A DNA stretch of 35,035 bases from Sphaerosporella brunnea. Its lineage: Eukaryota > Ascomycota > Pezizomycetes > Pezizales > Pyronemataceae. A program made the translations under genes and the position numbers. The stretch spans positions 1 through 35,035 of the forward strand of contig VXIS01000418.1 of assembly GCA_008704415.1 (NCBI GenBank). Direction: 5' to 3'. Shown one piece after another: positions 1 to 9,247 of the stretch; the first letter of the stretch is position 1, and each line of letters starts with the position of its first letter. The notes beneath the pieces are model-generated. The model had not been told where the DNA came from and ran no database searches. It saw nothing but the letters and a program-made list of their open reading frames with translations.

Positions 1-108
1 CAGTGTCCACCCGACAGAATAGCTCTTAAAATTCTATTGTTTAGGATTTAGTTTCTTAAGGTCCTGAGTTCAATTCCACGACACTCTGGTAGACAGAGCC
101 TCGTTACA
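1..108 (+). repeat. 3' end of an LTR (D family), solo or terminal
   Basis: These 108 bases match 34457-34564 almost base for base, and both copies end in CCTCGTTACA. At 34564 the repeat is followed by a leader and a gag reading frame, so it is the right end of a plus-oriented LTR. Here it is followed by unrelated DNA, so this copy is the 3' LTR of an element lying to the left of the window, or a solo LTR. It contains the block CTTAAAATTCT (25-35) and a box-B-like GTTCAATTCC (68-77), both discussed in the findings. Confidence 0.8.
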
Positions 109-362
109 AGTTCCAGCTGCACTTACAGGCTGCAAGGGCTGTGGGGCTTGCGGACGGATTTGCAAAGTTGACATTGTAAGCATTGTTGGGCCGCTTGTAT
201 CTTGTTTAATTCACTGTTACAGCCATGACGAAGTAAATGGTTCAGGAGCTGACTGCTAACGTTGGTTAGTGCCAATACCCGTGTCCATAAACGCCTTAGC
301 ATCAGTGTTGGAGTCTTGGCACTCTAAAATGGCACCTGGGTGGGCGCTTACTATTTTTAGAA
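109..362. other. intergenic stretch, nothing recognised
   Basis: No coding signal, repeat or RNA gene was recognised between the LTR end and the inverted-repeat element at 363. The short open frames that run from here into the next element have no family resemblance. Confidence 0.5.
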
Positions 363-1082
363 GGGTGTCTCCTAAGTGAGTGAACACTGTAGGCTGAAAA
401 GGCTAGCTGGCTGGAAATCGAGTGCCCCAAAAGATCCAATAGGAGGCTCCAGCCTGGCTGCAGACTCTGAGCGACCTTTTGTGCAAACGTGTTGGCTGGC
501 TCGCTGGGTGACGTCGCGGTCATGCCACCAGGCTGTGACGACATCAAACCTTGTGCGCAATTTGGAAAGCGTGGGCTCCACTCACGTGGTCGGAATCATT
601 GAAACTCTCGTGCAGCGCAGGGTTAGGGTAATTTTTTCAACCTGGTCTGGCCAAGCCAGGCCAGCCTTCGTCAGACACACAACGGCTGATTTTTGGACAC
701 CAAAACAGAGTTTATTTTGGCGTATTCTTCCTACCACAACAATTTGAATCAGATCGGCTGCGCTGTTGTTGAGATATGGGGGGACATCGAGCGGCGCGCT
801 TTCGGGTAGAAAATAGAACCCTAACCCTGCGCGGCACATGAGTTTCAATGATTCCGGCCGCGTGAGTAGGGCGGAGTAAATTTTGCTGAGTAAAGCCTTT
901 GATCACGCGAAAATATTATCATCTGATCTCTTTGTTGCCCAGCAAGCCTGATTATTAGGAGCCGGTTGCAACAATCTGGCTGGAAAATTCACGTGGCCTG
1001 CGGCCAATAGAACCTACTCAACGTGACCTGATTTCCAGCCAGCCTGCCTTTTCATCCTACCTTGAGTACCACTAATACACCC
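363..1082. mobile_element. non-autonomous inverted-repeat element, outer copy
   Basis: The left end (GGGTGT at 363, then a GTAGG-TGAAAAGGC-GCTGGCTGGAAATC-like stretch to about 422) is matched in inverted orientation by 1030-1082, ending in ACACCC. The match is imperfect, about 50-55 bp with small gaps. No transposase is encoded. A second, better inverted repeat (580-867) lies inside, so this is probably one MITE nested in another. No clear target-site duplication is visible. The class is unknown. Confidence 0.5.
580..867. mobile_element. MITE-like element, 288 bp, nested
   Basis: 580-632 (starting ACTCACGTGGTCGGAATCAT) and 815-867 are inverted copies over about 50 bp with few mismatches, including GGAATCATTGAAACTC and GCGCAGGGTTAGGGT. 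The interior has no credible coding sequence. The element is probably non-autonomous. A flanking duplication is not obvious, so its superfamily cannot be named. The TTAGGG units inside the repeats occur only about twice and are not telomeric DNA. Confidence 0.65.
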
Positions 1083-1184
1083 CTCTTTTCCACCGAGCTC
1101 TATTCACTCTGTTCATACTAGGTATGGTCACGTGACACGCGTGATGTAGCAACGCCAAACTTTCTTTCGATCTCTACGCGACAA

Positions 1185-1457
1185 ACAGTCATTTGTCCTC
1201 ATTTTGCGTACCAGCTCATTTGGCGCACGGGTTTAGGGCTTGGATCTGGCCAATAGGGGGATCCGGAGAAATTTTGTTAAAACAGCCACTGCTGGCGGCA
1301 CCAGGAAGAACAGGAGGATGCTGTGACGCAAGACCACCCGTCTTTCAGCTTATCAGGGATCAATTCGTGCATTAAGACAGGGGGGTGGTGACTTTACCAT
1401 ATACAGTACCAAGACAGCCACCCCGTGGCGCGCCCTGTTTACTTCTATTTAATTAAA
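1185..1457 (+). repeat. MULE left terminal inverted repeat
   Basis: Matches the reverse complement of 13234-13565. Shared blocks include ACAGTCAT at the tip, GCGCACGGGTTTAGGGCTTG, GGCCAATAGGGGGATCCGG, GGGATCAATTCGTG, and a long block ending in CACCCCGTGGCGCGC followed by ATTTAATTAAAT. The similar short peptides readable in both ends are a by-product of this repeat, not a protein family. Confidence 0.9.
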
Positions 1458-1530
1458 TCAAGGGTGCATTACTAAGATGCGGTGACTTGACGGGCCCGCA
1501 CCTTCCCTCTCGTTTTCGAGACCGCGCCGT

Positions 1531-1618
1531 ACAACATCGCCGCGCCAGACAACATCGCCGCGCTAGACAACATCGCCGCGCCGGACAACATCGCCGCGCC
1601 GGACAACATCGCCGCGCC
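1531..1618. repeat. 18-bp tandem repeat, about 5 units
   Basis: The unit ACAACATCGCCGCGCCGG is repeated at 1531, 1549, 1567, 1585 and 1603 with single-base variants; the last unit is partial. It sits inside the MULE just after the left inverted repeat. Read on the minus strand it would give a GAAMLS-type hexapeptide repeat within an open frame at 1472-1795. There is no other support for that frame being a gene, so it is treated as a minisatellite. Confidence 0.85.
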
Positions 1619-1870
1619 GCACCAGCGCCATATTCTTGTATAGTTATTTGCTGAGTTGTTTCCGCTACTCACTCTAGTTGCTGAACTGATGCTGATATGT
1701 TTGTTTAACAGCGTAGGGACGCGTTTTTTTGTTTCCTCCACCACTTTTCCTGCGAAACGTAGGGCTATGTTTCGGCGCAACCAACAACTGCACACACAGT
1801 AGTGGACTGTGTACTCTACAGTATCCTGAAGTACCCAACAGTCAGAGGCAGCTAGGACTCTCCATCATGG

Positions 1871-1970
1871 CAGTAAGGGTTACGCGAGGGCGATTAGGGT
1901 AGGGAAAGGGTGGTAAGGGTCGGCAGAGAGTGGGGAGGGTCGCGCAAGGGCAGAGAGGGTCGGGAGAGGG
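1871..1970 (+). repeat. G-tract array with about 10-bp spacing
   Basis: Nearly every 10-base step from 1871 to 1970 ends in a GGG or GGGT run (AGGGT, GAGGG, TAGGGT, AAGGG and so on), giving about ten G-runs in phase with the DNA helical turn. It lies in the sub-terminal MULE region, downstream of the transposase stop codon. It could be a G-quadruplex-forming tract or a protein-binding array. The function is unknown. Confidence 0.7.
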
Positions 1971-2034
1971 CAATAAGGATTGCGAGGTGTACAGCATTTA
2001 CCATCTAAAACATCGCATTTACTAGTATCTGCAC

Positions 2035-3811
2035 CTAGAGCTCCCACGGACTGTGCCTCTCTACAATTTCCTCCGGCTCAACATCCAGGAGCGACGCAAC
2101 CGTAATTTGTACATGACTAACCCACGCACGCAAAACATCTCGGCGTTCATCCTCAGGTACCTCGCGCTCGTCCAAGATCTCATGCACCGCATACAATTGT
2201 TGATGGAGTTGTTCTTCGATCTCGCGCATCTCCAAAAGACTCTGCACCCAACCTCCATTTGGAATTGGTCCCTGCTTGGTGACATGCACGGTCATCATCC
2301 CTTCATATACCGCCATACCTCCTTCTTCAAACATGTCCACATAGGAATCCCATTTCTCCAGTGTGTGAACAGGTGTTACCGTATTGAGGTGGACAATATG
2401 CGGCAAGGAAGAAGATCGCGACGGGCAAAAGAACAGTGGCAGATGAGGTTTTTATCAAATTCAGGCGTGTTCTTCCCCTCAGCAATGCGTTCCTCAACTG
2501 CCAACACTTCAGACATCAGGAGTTTCTGAATGACGACAGGAAAGCGTGCGATGTCAGGATAGTCGCTAGTGCAGACAGCCAGGACTTTGTTCGACGTGTG
2601 GGAAGCAGCCGTCACGATGCAATTGTCCACATATTTGACCTGATTTATAATGTGCAAGACCATTCCGTGAATTCCTGTTGCCCTTTTGATTACCAGAAAA
2701 ATTTCCGACTGTGATAAAGCCGTGATCTTGTAAACCAGCAGCACGGGGTGCAAAGGCTGGCACACGAGATCAATGAGGATGGATACGTACCAAAAGTTGC
2801 AACTTTTCCTTTTGTGACTCCAGCGGCAGCCTTGAGCTTTCGATGCCACGCTTCACATGGATTTGTCGTAGTTACTTGAAGCAAAATAGGACTATGCTGT
2901 CGCGCATACATGGCCAACTTGGACCTAGTCTCCAGCCAATGTGTTTGAACATAGAACCTCATAGCTTCGGGTGCAGCATTGACCGCTTGTCAACAAAGCT
3001 CCTTAAATTTGACTCCGGTAAAAGTAAACATTGCCTGTCGAAGGAAATCCAAAACACGCTTGCAAGCAGCGGAGGAAAATTTTCGCTTTTAAGGTGTGCA
3101 TTGAGTGTACAGTACAGAGAAGGTGTGACACCTCCTGTTCCCCTACCTCAGGGCCGCGGAACGCATTCTTCACAGCAAGCTGTTCGATTGAACTGTCATC
3201 TGTGAGGATGTAACGTGGAGTCCACTGAAAATGACACCATGATTAAATAAATCGCAGTGCCTTTGCCAACGTCTCAGAATTTTCACGGTCCACCACACAA
3301 TGAGCAGCTGGAATAAAAATGCCGTTCTCATTACGCACCAAAAGAGAGAACATATTCTCCTTTCACTTGTTCATTTTATGGGTGTAATCCAATTGCGTGA
3401 GGTATCCACGTTGCTGTAGTATCCGAAGTCGGTTGGGCTCCGCAAAAACCAAACCCCAACGCTGCTCCTTCTTAGCGTCGAACACTTCAAACTCGGCATT
3501 CAGCCACCATTTTGAAGTGAATAAAGAGCGTGCTTCATCAACATCTTGTCGGAAGCAAACACCAGGGAGTAAAGTACGGTGATCAGGACGTAATCCATGT
3601 TTGGCGTCAACTACATCTTGTTTGTGCCAAGAGTCCAATTGTTAGCAAACGAACCACTTTTTAAAGAGAAAAAAAAATTAAAAAAATATTACCGCTTTAA
3701 CGATGAACCGCCAATTAAATCTAAAGCTGCGGAGCCTTCAATTTTGCCCGCACCTTTTAATGCGTGGAAGATTTGAGCTGCAGTGTAATCTTTAGTTGCC
3801 TTTTCCATAAC
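2035..3811 (-). pseudogene. MULE transposase, catalytic and C-terminal part (broken)
   Basis: Read on the minus strand in several frames, this stretch has the hallmarks of a MULE transposase. The first catalytic aspartate lies in LTQLDYTHKMNK near 3370-3390, the second in YILTDDSSIEQLAVKNAF near 3190, followed by LLCTVHSM. Further on are a NPCEAWHRKLK block near 2835, GMVLHII near 2660, and a SWIM-type CHC...LPC(R/H) zinc motif near 2400. Decay is clear: a TGA falls where a Trp codon is expected after MNK (about 3365), there are frame changes near 3240, 3000 and 2780, and a one-base shift sits inside the SWIM motif. The last part (2406 to 2035, ending SPWEL) is open. An AT-rich stretch near 3645-3692 with a GTAATA start and a CTAAC looks intron-like. 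The N-terminal part continues at 12677-13092, beyond gypsy A. Confidence 0.85.
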
Positions 3812-3816
3812 GATCT
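3812..3816. repeat. target-site duplication GATCT (left) of gypsy A
   Basis: GATCT directly precedes the left LTR at 3817 and is repeated directly after the right LTR at 12672-12676. Five bases is the usual duplication size for Ty3/gypsy integration. Confidence 0.95.
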
Positions 3817-4834
3817 TGTAAAACCACTAGGTTAACTAAACCGCGTACAAGGAAGATAGGCCAAACAGTAATCCTTTTCTAAGGAAAAGACACTTGTTGG
3901 GCGAAGAGCTTTCAGATACGGGATCGGTAAAGATTCGCTAATGGTACGAGTATATTCGTACCGAAGGGAAAATAGGATAAACATTTCGAAACGAATATAG
4001 ATTGTGTAAACGACAATATTGTTAAGGCTGAACCTCACAATATCCTAACGATGATGTCTGCTAACTCTGGTGGTCTCTCAACTCGACGGAAATCTCGCGG
4101 GTTATATCCTGACGGATTCGCCTTTGAGCGTCAAAGTTGATTTCCAATCCTCGGATGAACAATTGCCCCGATTGCCACGTAAGGGTACCGAGCTTCTTTG
4201 ACTAGCCAGGGATTATAGATAACCCCCACTCCAACTTGGACACTCTTCTGCAGCTATGGCGTGATTGAACGCGTAAGCTTTGATGCCTACAATGCCCTAT
4301 TGAAGTGCCGCAGTAGCTATGACGTAATGACCAATTACCAAAGTGACTTTGGTACTTATCAAGTCTTGTCACAGGTGCTCCCCTCATATACCCACCGGGT
4401 ACGTTCCGGTATAACGGTCGGGCGCAACGTGATGTGAGTTATTTTGTACCCTGGAAAAAACTATTTTTCTATGGGAACCGGCAACTAACCACTTTTTGCC
4501 ATATAACTCATGGTGAATAACCTGTCACAACTGCAAGGTGTTTGACCAACACAGTTGTCATTATTCATTTGTATGCGCACGAATGGTGAGTTATTTTGTA
4601 CCCTGGAAAAAACTATTTTTCTATGGGAACCGGCAACTAACTTCACCATCGCCATTATGACGTAAGTCTTGTAACTCTTAGGACACTTCCTAATAGAGTG
4701 GACTTATAGATGATTATACAGCCTCACTGTTGATAATCATCACCGTCAATAAACCGTTATGTAGCCCTTAAGGTAATGTAGCCATAACTCGTAAGGGGGT
4801 ACCAAAAATAGTACTGTGGGAGGTGGGTGTAACA
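3817..4834 (-). repeat. 3' LTR of gypsy A
   Basis: 1018 bp, direct repeat of 11654-12671 with about 1 percent difference. It holds a 56-bp internal direct repeat (4434-4489 and 4586-4641), a 19-bp palindrome TACCAAAGT-G-ACTTTGGTA (4336-4354), and a possible stem-loop with 9-bp arms GATGATTAT/ATAATCATC (4709-4741). Small open frames inside it recur in the other LTR only because the LTRs are copies. Confidence 0.95.
4434..4641. repeat. 56-bp direct repeat pair inside LTR A
   Basis: 4434-4489 and 4586-4641 are identical (starting GTGAGTTATTTTGTACCCTG, ending GGCAACTAAC), 152 bp apart. The same pair occurs in the 5' LTR at 12271-12326 and 12423-12478. In element orientation the repeats lie upstream of the likely TATA box, so they may be tandem enhancer-like units. 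That role is inferred. Confidence 0.85.
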
Positions 4835-4848
4835 CCACCTCCCCCCTT
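4835..4848 (-). other. polypurine tract of gypsy A
   Basis: On the minus strand AAGGGGGGAGGTGG lies directly before the 3' LTR start (TGTTACAC). This is the expected place and composition for the plus-strand DNA primer in reverse transcription. Confidence 0.85.
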
Positions 4849-5050
4849 ATAAAGGTTCGTCCGCGAACCGCAGTTGTTGGACATGGGGTGTTCTCCTGCC
4901 ATCGTAAACTTCGTAAAGAAAAAACAAAAAAGAAAAAACTTAACACTGTACCAAAACCTATACAAGGAAAAAATGTACATGACCAGGCGTCTTGTCAGCC
5001 GTTAAAAAACCTGGATCCCCTAATAGCTTCACCAGGAAAAAGGTTCTGAC

Positions 5051-6367
5051 TCAGCCTCTTAACCTGACTCTCCTGTCCTTGGCAGCTTGTGGGAATTTCC
5101 GATGGAACTTTCTCAAAGCTGCTTCACCGGTACCTTCAAAATATTCCCACGGTTCTTCTGTCCAGTCTTCCTCATTTGGAAACCCTTTCCACTTGACCAA
5201 GTACTTGATGGTACCAGTACTGTCACATGAACTACCTAGGATCTCATCGATCTCCCAGAGCCCTTCTTCGTCAAGGTCCATCGCATCTTCATCTTCGACT
5301 GCAACCGCAGGAGGTCGAAGGCCCTTTTGCGACTGTCTGTAGGGCTCAAGCAGCGAAACATGGAAGGTAGGATGTATACGCCATCGCTTAGGAAGTTCAA
5401 TCCGTATAGCGGATGGTCACACTACCTTTATCACCTTGAAGGGTCCATGCATTTTTGCATCTAGCTTGCGAGATGGTCTTCTTGTCCGAAGGTTCTTGCC
5501 ATTGAGCATAACAAGATCACCAACTTGGTACTTGGGTGCAGCCTTTGACCGTTTGTCATAGTGCTTCCGCATAGATTCACGGGTCTGTTCCAATGCCTCC
5601 TTGCACAGCTTATGGATGCTTTCCATCCAGTGCGCATAGTTTCTTGCCGACGGGTTTTTCACCTCAGCCTCAACAGGCCAATTTGTTCTTGGGTGATAAC
5701 CGTAGTTGGCAAAGAAAGGTGACAGACTTGTAGCTGTGGTGACGGAGTTGTTATACGCGTACTCAGCTATGGGAATCATTTCTACCCAATTATCTTGCTC
5801 GTAATTGCAAAAGAACCTCAGGTATTGTTCCACAGTTTGGTTGACGCGCTCCGTTTGACCATCAGTCTGTGGGTGGAAGGCAGTGGACATTCCACGTTTA
5901 ATCTTCAAGAGATCCATTAACGTTTCCCAAAATTTGGAAGTGAAACGTGCATCTCTGTCCGATATGATGCTACTAGGCAAGCCGTGCAATCGCCATACCT
6001 CCCGCAGGAATACGCGTGCAACATCGGCAGCTTTCTTCGCATCCTTCTTTAGCGGAATGAAGTGACACATTTTTGTAAAACGGTCGACAACAACCATCAA
6101 CTGGTCACAGTCCTCTGACAGAGGTAAATCTGTGATAAAGTCCATTGATATTGAGTCCCACGGGGCATACGGAACTTCTAGAGGAGACAGCACTCCATAG
6201 CGGGCGTGACGTGCAGACTTAGCTTTTTGGCATTCTGGACATGAGTTCACATAGTCCCGAATCCAAGCATCCATTGTAGGCCAGAAGAAATTGCGACGCA
6301 CTAACTCTACGGTCTTGTCTGCTCCCATATGGCCAGCGAACAACCGAGTCGTGATCTGCTTCCACAA
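5051..6367 (-). pseudogene. gypsy A integrase with chromodomain (one in-frame stop)
   Basis: This encodes the integrase end of pol, which inserts the cDNA into the genome. The zinc-binding part shows GHMGADKTVEL, then PECQKAK. The catalytic core has SMDFITDLP, IISDRDARF and HPQTDGQTERVNQTVEQY, the D, D and E of the DDE triad. A GPY/F-type module follows (RKLDAKMHGPFKVIKVV). A TGA at 5417-5419 then interrupts the frame, but the same frame continues through LPKRWRIHPTFHVSLLEP to a chromodomain (GTIKYLVKWKGFPNEEDWTEE) and ends at 5051. Chromodomains of this kind guide gypsy integrases to chromatin marks. A frameshift near 6330 separates this part from the RNase H part, so no single product can be made without recoding. 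Confidence 0.93.
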
Positions 6368-8651
6368 TTTGCTTCTTTAAGTCCAAGCTGTCAGGAACGT
6401 ATAGACGGCCTCTGTAGTACAGGGCTCCATCGTCATATTCCATGCCTTCACTAGGATTACCGCTCATAGCATTCTCGTAATCATGCATCCAAGCTTCATC
6501 TTGTGCTCCAGCAGTAAAGATTTGCTCAAGTAGTTCACTACTGAAACGTACCCTGGGGATGGTCTGTAGCTTCGCCGAAGAAAGAATAACCTGTTCGCCT
6601 TCAACTGTTACCAGTTGGTTGGGTCGCAACACCCTGTAAATGGGTTGGTTTTCGTTTTCTTCGATGCTACGTCCCCCCTTTTGTGGGCGGTACTCCGGAC
6701 GCCTAGACAATGCATCGGGTTTCCCATTCTGACTACCAGGTCTATATATGATCTTAAAATCATAACCTGCCAACTCTTGTGCCCATCTTGCTTGACGACG
6801 ATTCAACACTTTTGATGTCGTAAAGTATTCCAGATTCTTATGATCTGTATACACCAAGACGGTGTGAGCGGCTCCCTCGAGATATCTTCTCCATTCCTTA
6901 AAGCATGATACTATTGCTAGCATCTCTTTATCATGAATTTCGTAATTTATCTCTGCCTTGTCCATTTTACGTGAATGAAAGGCAACGGGATGAAGTCTCT
7001 TTTCAAATTCTTGGGACAACACACCACCAATCGCAAAGTCACTTGCATCGGTTTCCATAATGCATTGTAAGTCTGGGTCATAGTGTTTCAGGATCGGAGC
7101 TGAAGTAAAGCGGCGCTTTAATTCTTCAAAACTCCACTGGGCTTGCCTATTCCATGCCCAAGCATTTCCTTTCTTCGTTAAGTCAGTCAAAGGCTTAGCG
7201 ATCATAGAAAAGTTCTTGATGAAACAGCGATAAAAGTTTGCAAACCCCATGAAAGACTGAACGTCCTTCACGGAAGTTGGCACTTCCCAGTCCAGGATGG
7301 TTTGCACCTTATCTTGAGCCATGCTAATTCCTTCTGCCGAGATGATATATCCCAAGAACTCGACTGTAGACACATGCCATTCGCACTTATCAGGTACAAG
7401 GGCAAGTTTATATTCCATTAAACGTCGGAGTACTTCACGAACTAGTTGTTCATGTTCTTCTTCAGTTTTGGAGTATATCAGGATGTCATCGATATAGACA
7501 ACAACTCCTTGGTCAATAAGATCTCTCAAAATCTCAGTCATCATGTTCTGAAATGTGGCAGGGGCATTAGCAAGCCCAAACGGCATCACTAGATATTCAT
7601 AATGACCATATCTAGTTCGGAAGGCCGTCTTCCATTCATCACCCTTCTTAATCCGAATAAGATTATAACCGCTCTTCAGGTCAATCTTAGTGAACATCTT
7701 GGCTCCTTGAACACGATCTCGAAGCTCGTTCATTAGTGGTAAAGGGTATCTGTTGAGCACAGTTACTCGGCTGAGACCACGATAGTCTACCACTAATCGG
7801 ATTCCTCTACCATGTGGCTTCGGAACGAAGAGAATGGGTGCGCCAGCAGGCGACTTGCTTGGTCGAATCTTACCTTCGCTCAACATTTGGGTAAGATATT
7901 CCTTCAAAGCCGCTAGTTCCTTTTCTGAGAGGGCATAAATCGGTCCCCAAGGTGGTTGTTCACCATCCTTGATATCAATTGCATGATCAAAAGATCGATG
8001 CTCTGGAAGTTCTGCAGCAGCTTCAGGACTGAATACTATGCTGAACTCTTGATATTGCTTAGGTACCATTTGTGTCCAGTCGAGAACTAGTGCTTCCCCA
8101 TCAGGACGTACCATTCCAATAAGCCCAAACATATGAGGATCTAATCCCATGTGTAGGATTGCCTCGTCAAATTCAATTGTGAATCCTTTGCTTTTGGTTT
8201 TGGTACAGTTCTGTTGACAGTGCTGGGAATCAAACTTGATGTTTCCTTCCCACAACCCAGAGGGTTGGTGCTTTGCCAGATACCACCATGGTAGAATTAG
8301 ATCACACGAGTCCTCCATTGGGGAAACTTCAAAGGTTTCTTTATCGAAGTGATCTCCATCTCTAATGGTCAAAGGGAAGGTATACTGCTCACCTGCAGTG
8401 GATACCGAGTCACCTTCAAAATTCACCATTCGTACTGGTTTTTGACAACGCACTGTTGGGATGCGATACTTCTCTACTATTCGGTCAGAGAGTGTAAAGC
8501 ACGACGCTCCACTGTCTGCCAGACAGCGTACTGAAATTTCTTTCTTATTGTCCCATGACAACGTCATGTTCAGATAAGGTCTTGGTCCATTGACAGGAGG
8601 TTTGAAGCGCTTAGCTTCAGGAGCTCCGTCAGTAACGATTTTCCTCTTCAT
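6331..8651 (-). CDS. gypsy A protease - reverse transcriptase - RNase H
   Basis: The N-terminal part of pol has an open frame from ATG at 8651. An aspartic protease is marked by LADSGASCFTLSD (residues about 45-57). Reverse transcriptase follows with LVVDYRGLSRVTVLNRYPLP, FTKIDLKSGYN, YLVMPFGLANAPATFQN and the catalytic VYIDDILIYS (about residues 260-395). RNase H follows with METDASDFAIGGVLSQ and VYTDHKNLEYF, and a linker to integrase (GSQNGKPDALSRRP). After about 6331 the frame leaves the integrase frame through a one- or two-base shift, which truncates the polyprotein before the integrase zinc motif. pol has its own ATG and lies about 600 bases after the gag stop, so it is not in a simple overlapping frameshift arrangement. 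Confidence 0.95.
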
Positions 8652-9247
8652 GATGGGAATCTGTTATTGAATAGCCTTTCGACACTATTCTGGCCACAAC
8701 AGGTCACTAAATTTTTTGCGTATTGAAGTTTTTTGTGGGTCACTTGTGGGTTTTCAAAACTGAATCATACGCAGACACGCCTGCGTGTTTCGGGTTTTGA
8801 ACCCATCCTCAGTGCGCATTTTGTCGCAACAAAATCCAAAACTTTTCAATTGATTCAAAAGCAAACAAAAAACATGACCAAACGAAATTCCCAAAGGTTC
8901 ATCCAGACAGACAAAGGAAATCCAATCCAGTTCTTCCAGAAACCCAAAACAAAACAAACATCCGCAGATGAACAAAGGAAACCATATTCCATAACCCCGT
9001 ACTAGAAATCCTATCTAGCGGATTGTTAGCTTAGAATGGCTATTCCAACAAGGCAAGGGATCCTTCTAATCCTGAGTAATGCAAGCTGACCAAACTATTG
9101 ACGCACCAACCCTGGCGCAATGCGGGGAGGGAGGCACCCCCAGTAGTGAGCTTTCGCTACACTCTGACCAGTCGTTTGTCAACAGCAAGGGCTTCTTGCA
9201 ACAGCTCGCCTTGAACAGGGTGGTGGGAACTTACCCAAGTTATCCCA
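8652..9247 (-). other. 596-base gag-pol spacer of gypsy A
   Basis: No coding signal is recognised. On the minus strand a good 5' splice site (GTAAGT, first base at 9234) lies 14 bases after the gag stop codon. A CTAAC lies further in, and a TAACAG lies 9 bases before the pol ATG. Splicing between these would shorten the gag-pol gap to about two dozen bases. A GC-rich hairpin (CACGCAGGCGTG on the minus strand) lies near 8770-8790. Confidence 0.5.

Noticed and set aside
5..84. A true tRNA gene at the LTR end
   Set aside because: The T stem does not pair, D and anticodon arms cannot be placed, and the same block is repeated as part of an LTR. Kept only as a tRNA-like module.
605..830. Telomere-like TTAGGG units
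   Set aside because: Only about two units on each side, in the ends of an inverted-repeat element. No tandem telomeric array is present.
582..906. Open frames with FSTRK or CRAGLGF-type peptides
   Set aside because: They lie within and across MITE-like inverted repeats and have no coding support.
1193..1375. Small open frame resembling a minus-strand frame at 13378-13572 (shared FRAWIWPIGGSGE)
   Set aside because: Both lie in the MULE terminal inverted repeats, so the similarity is DNA repeat homology, not a protein family.
1501..1620. CRISPR-like array
   Set aside because: The units are contiguous 18-bp tandem repeats without spacers, and the genome is eukaryotic.
3832..4387. Small open frames in LTR A that recur at 11642-12224
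   Set aside because: They recur because the LTRs are copies. The frames lack good starts and resemble no known protein.
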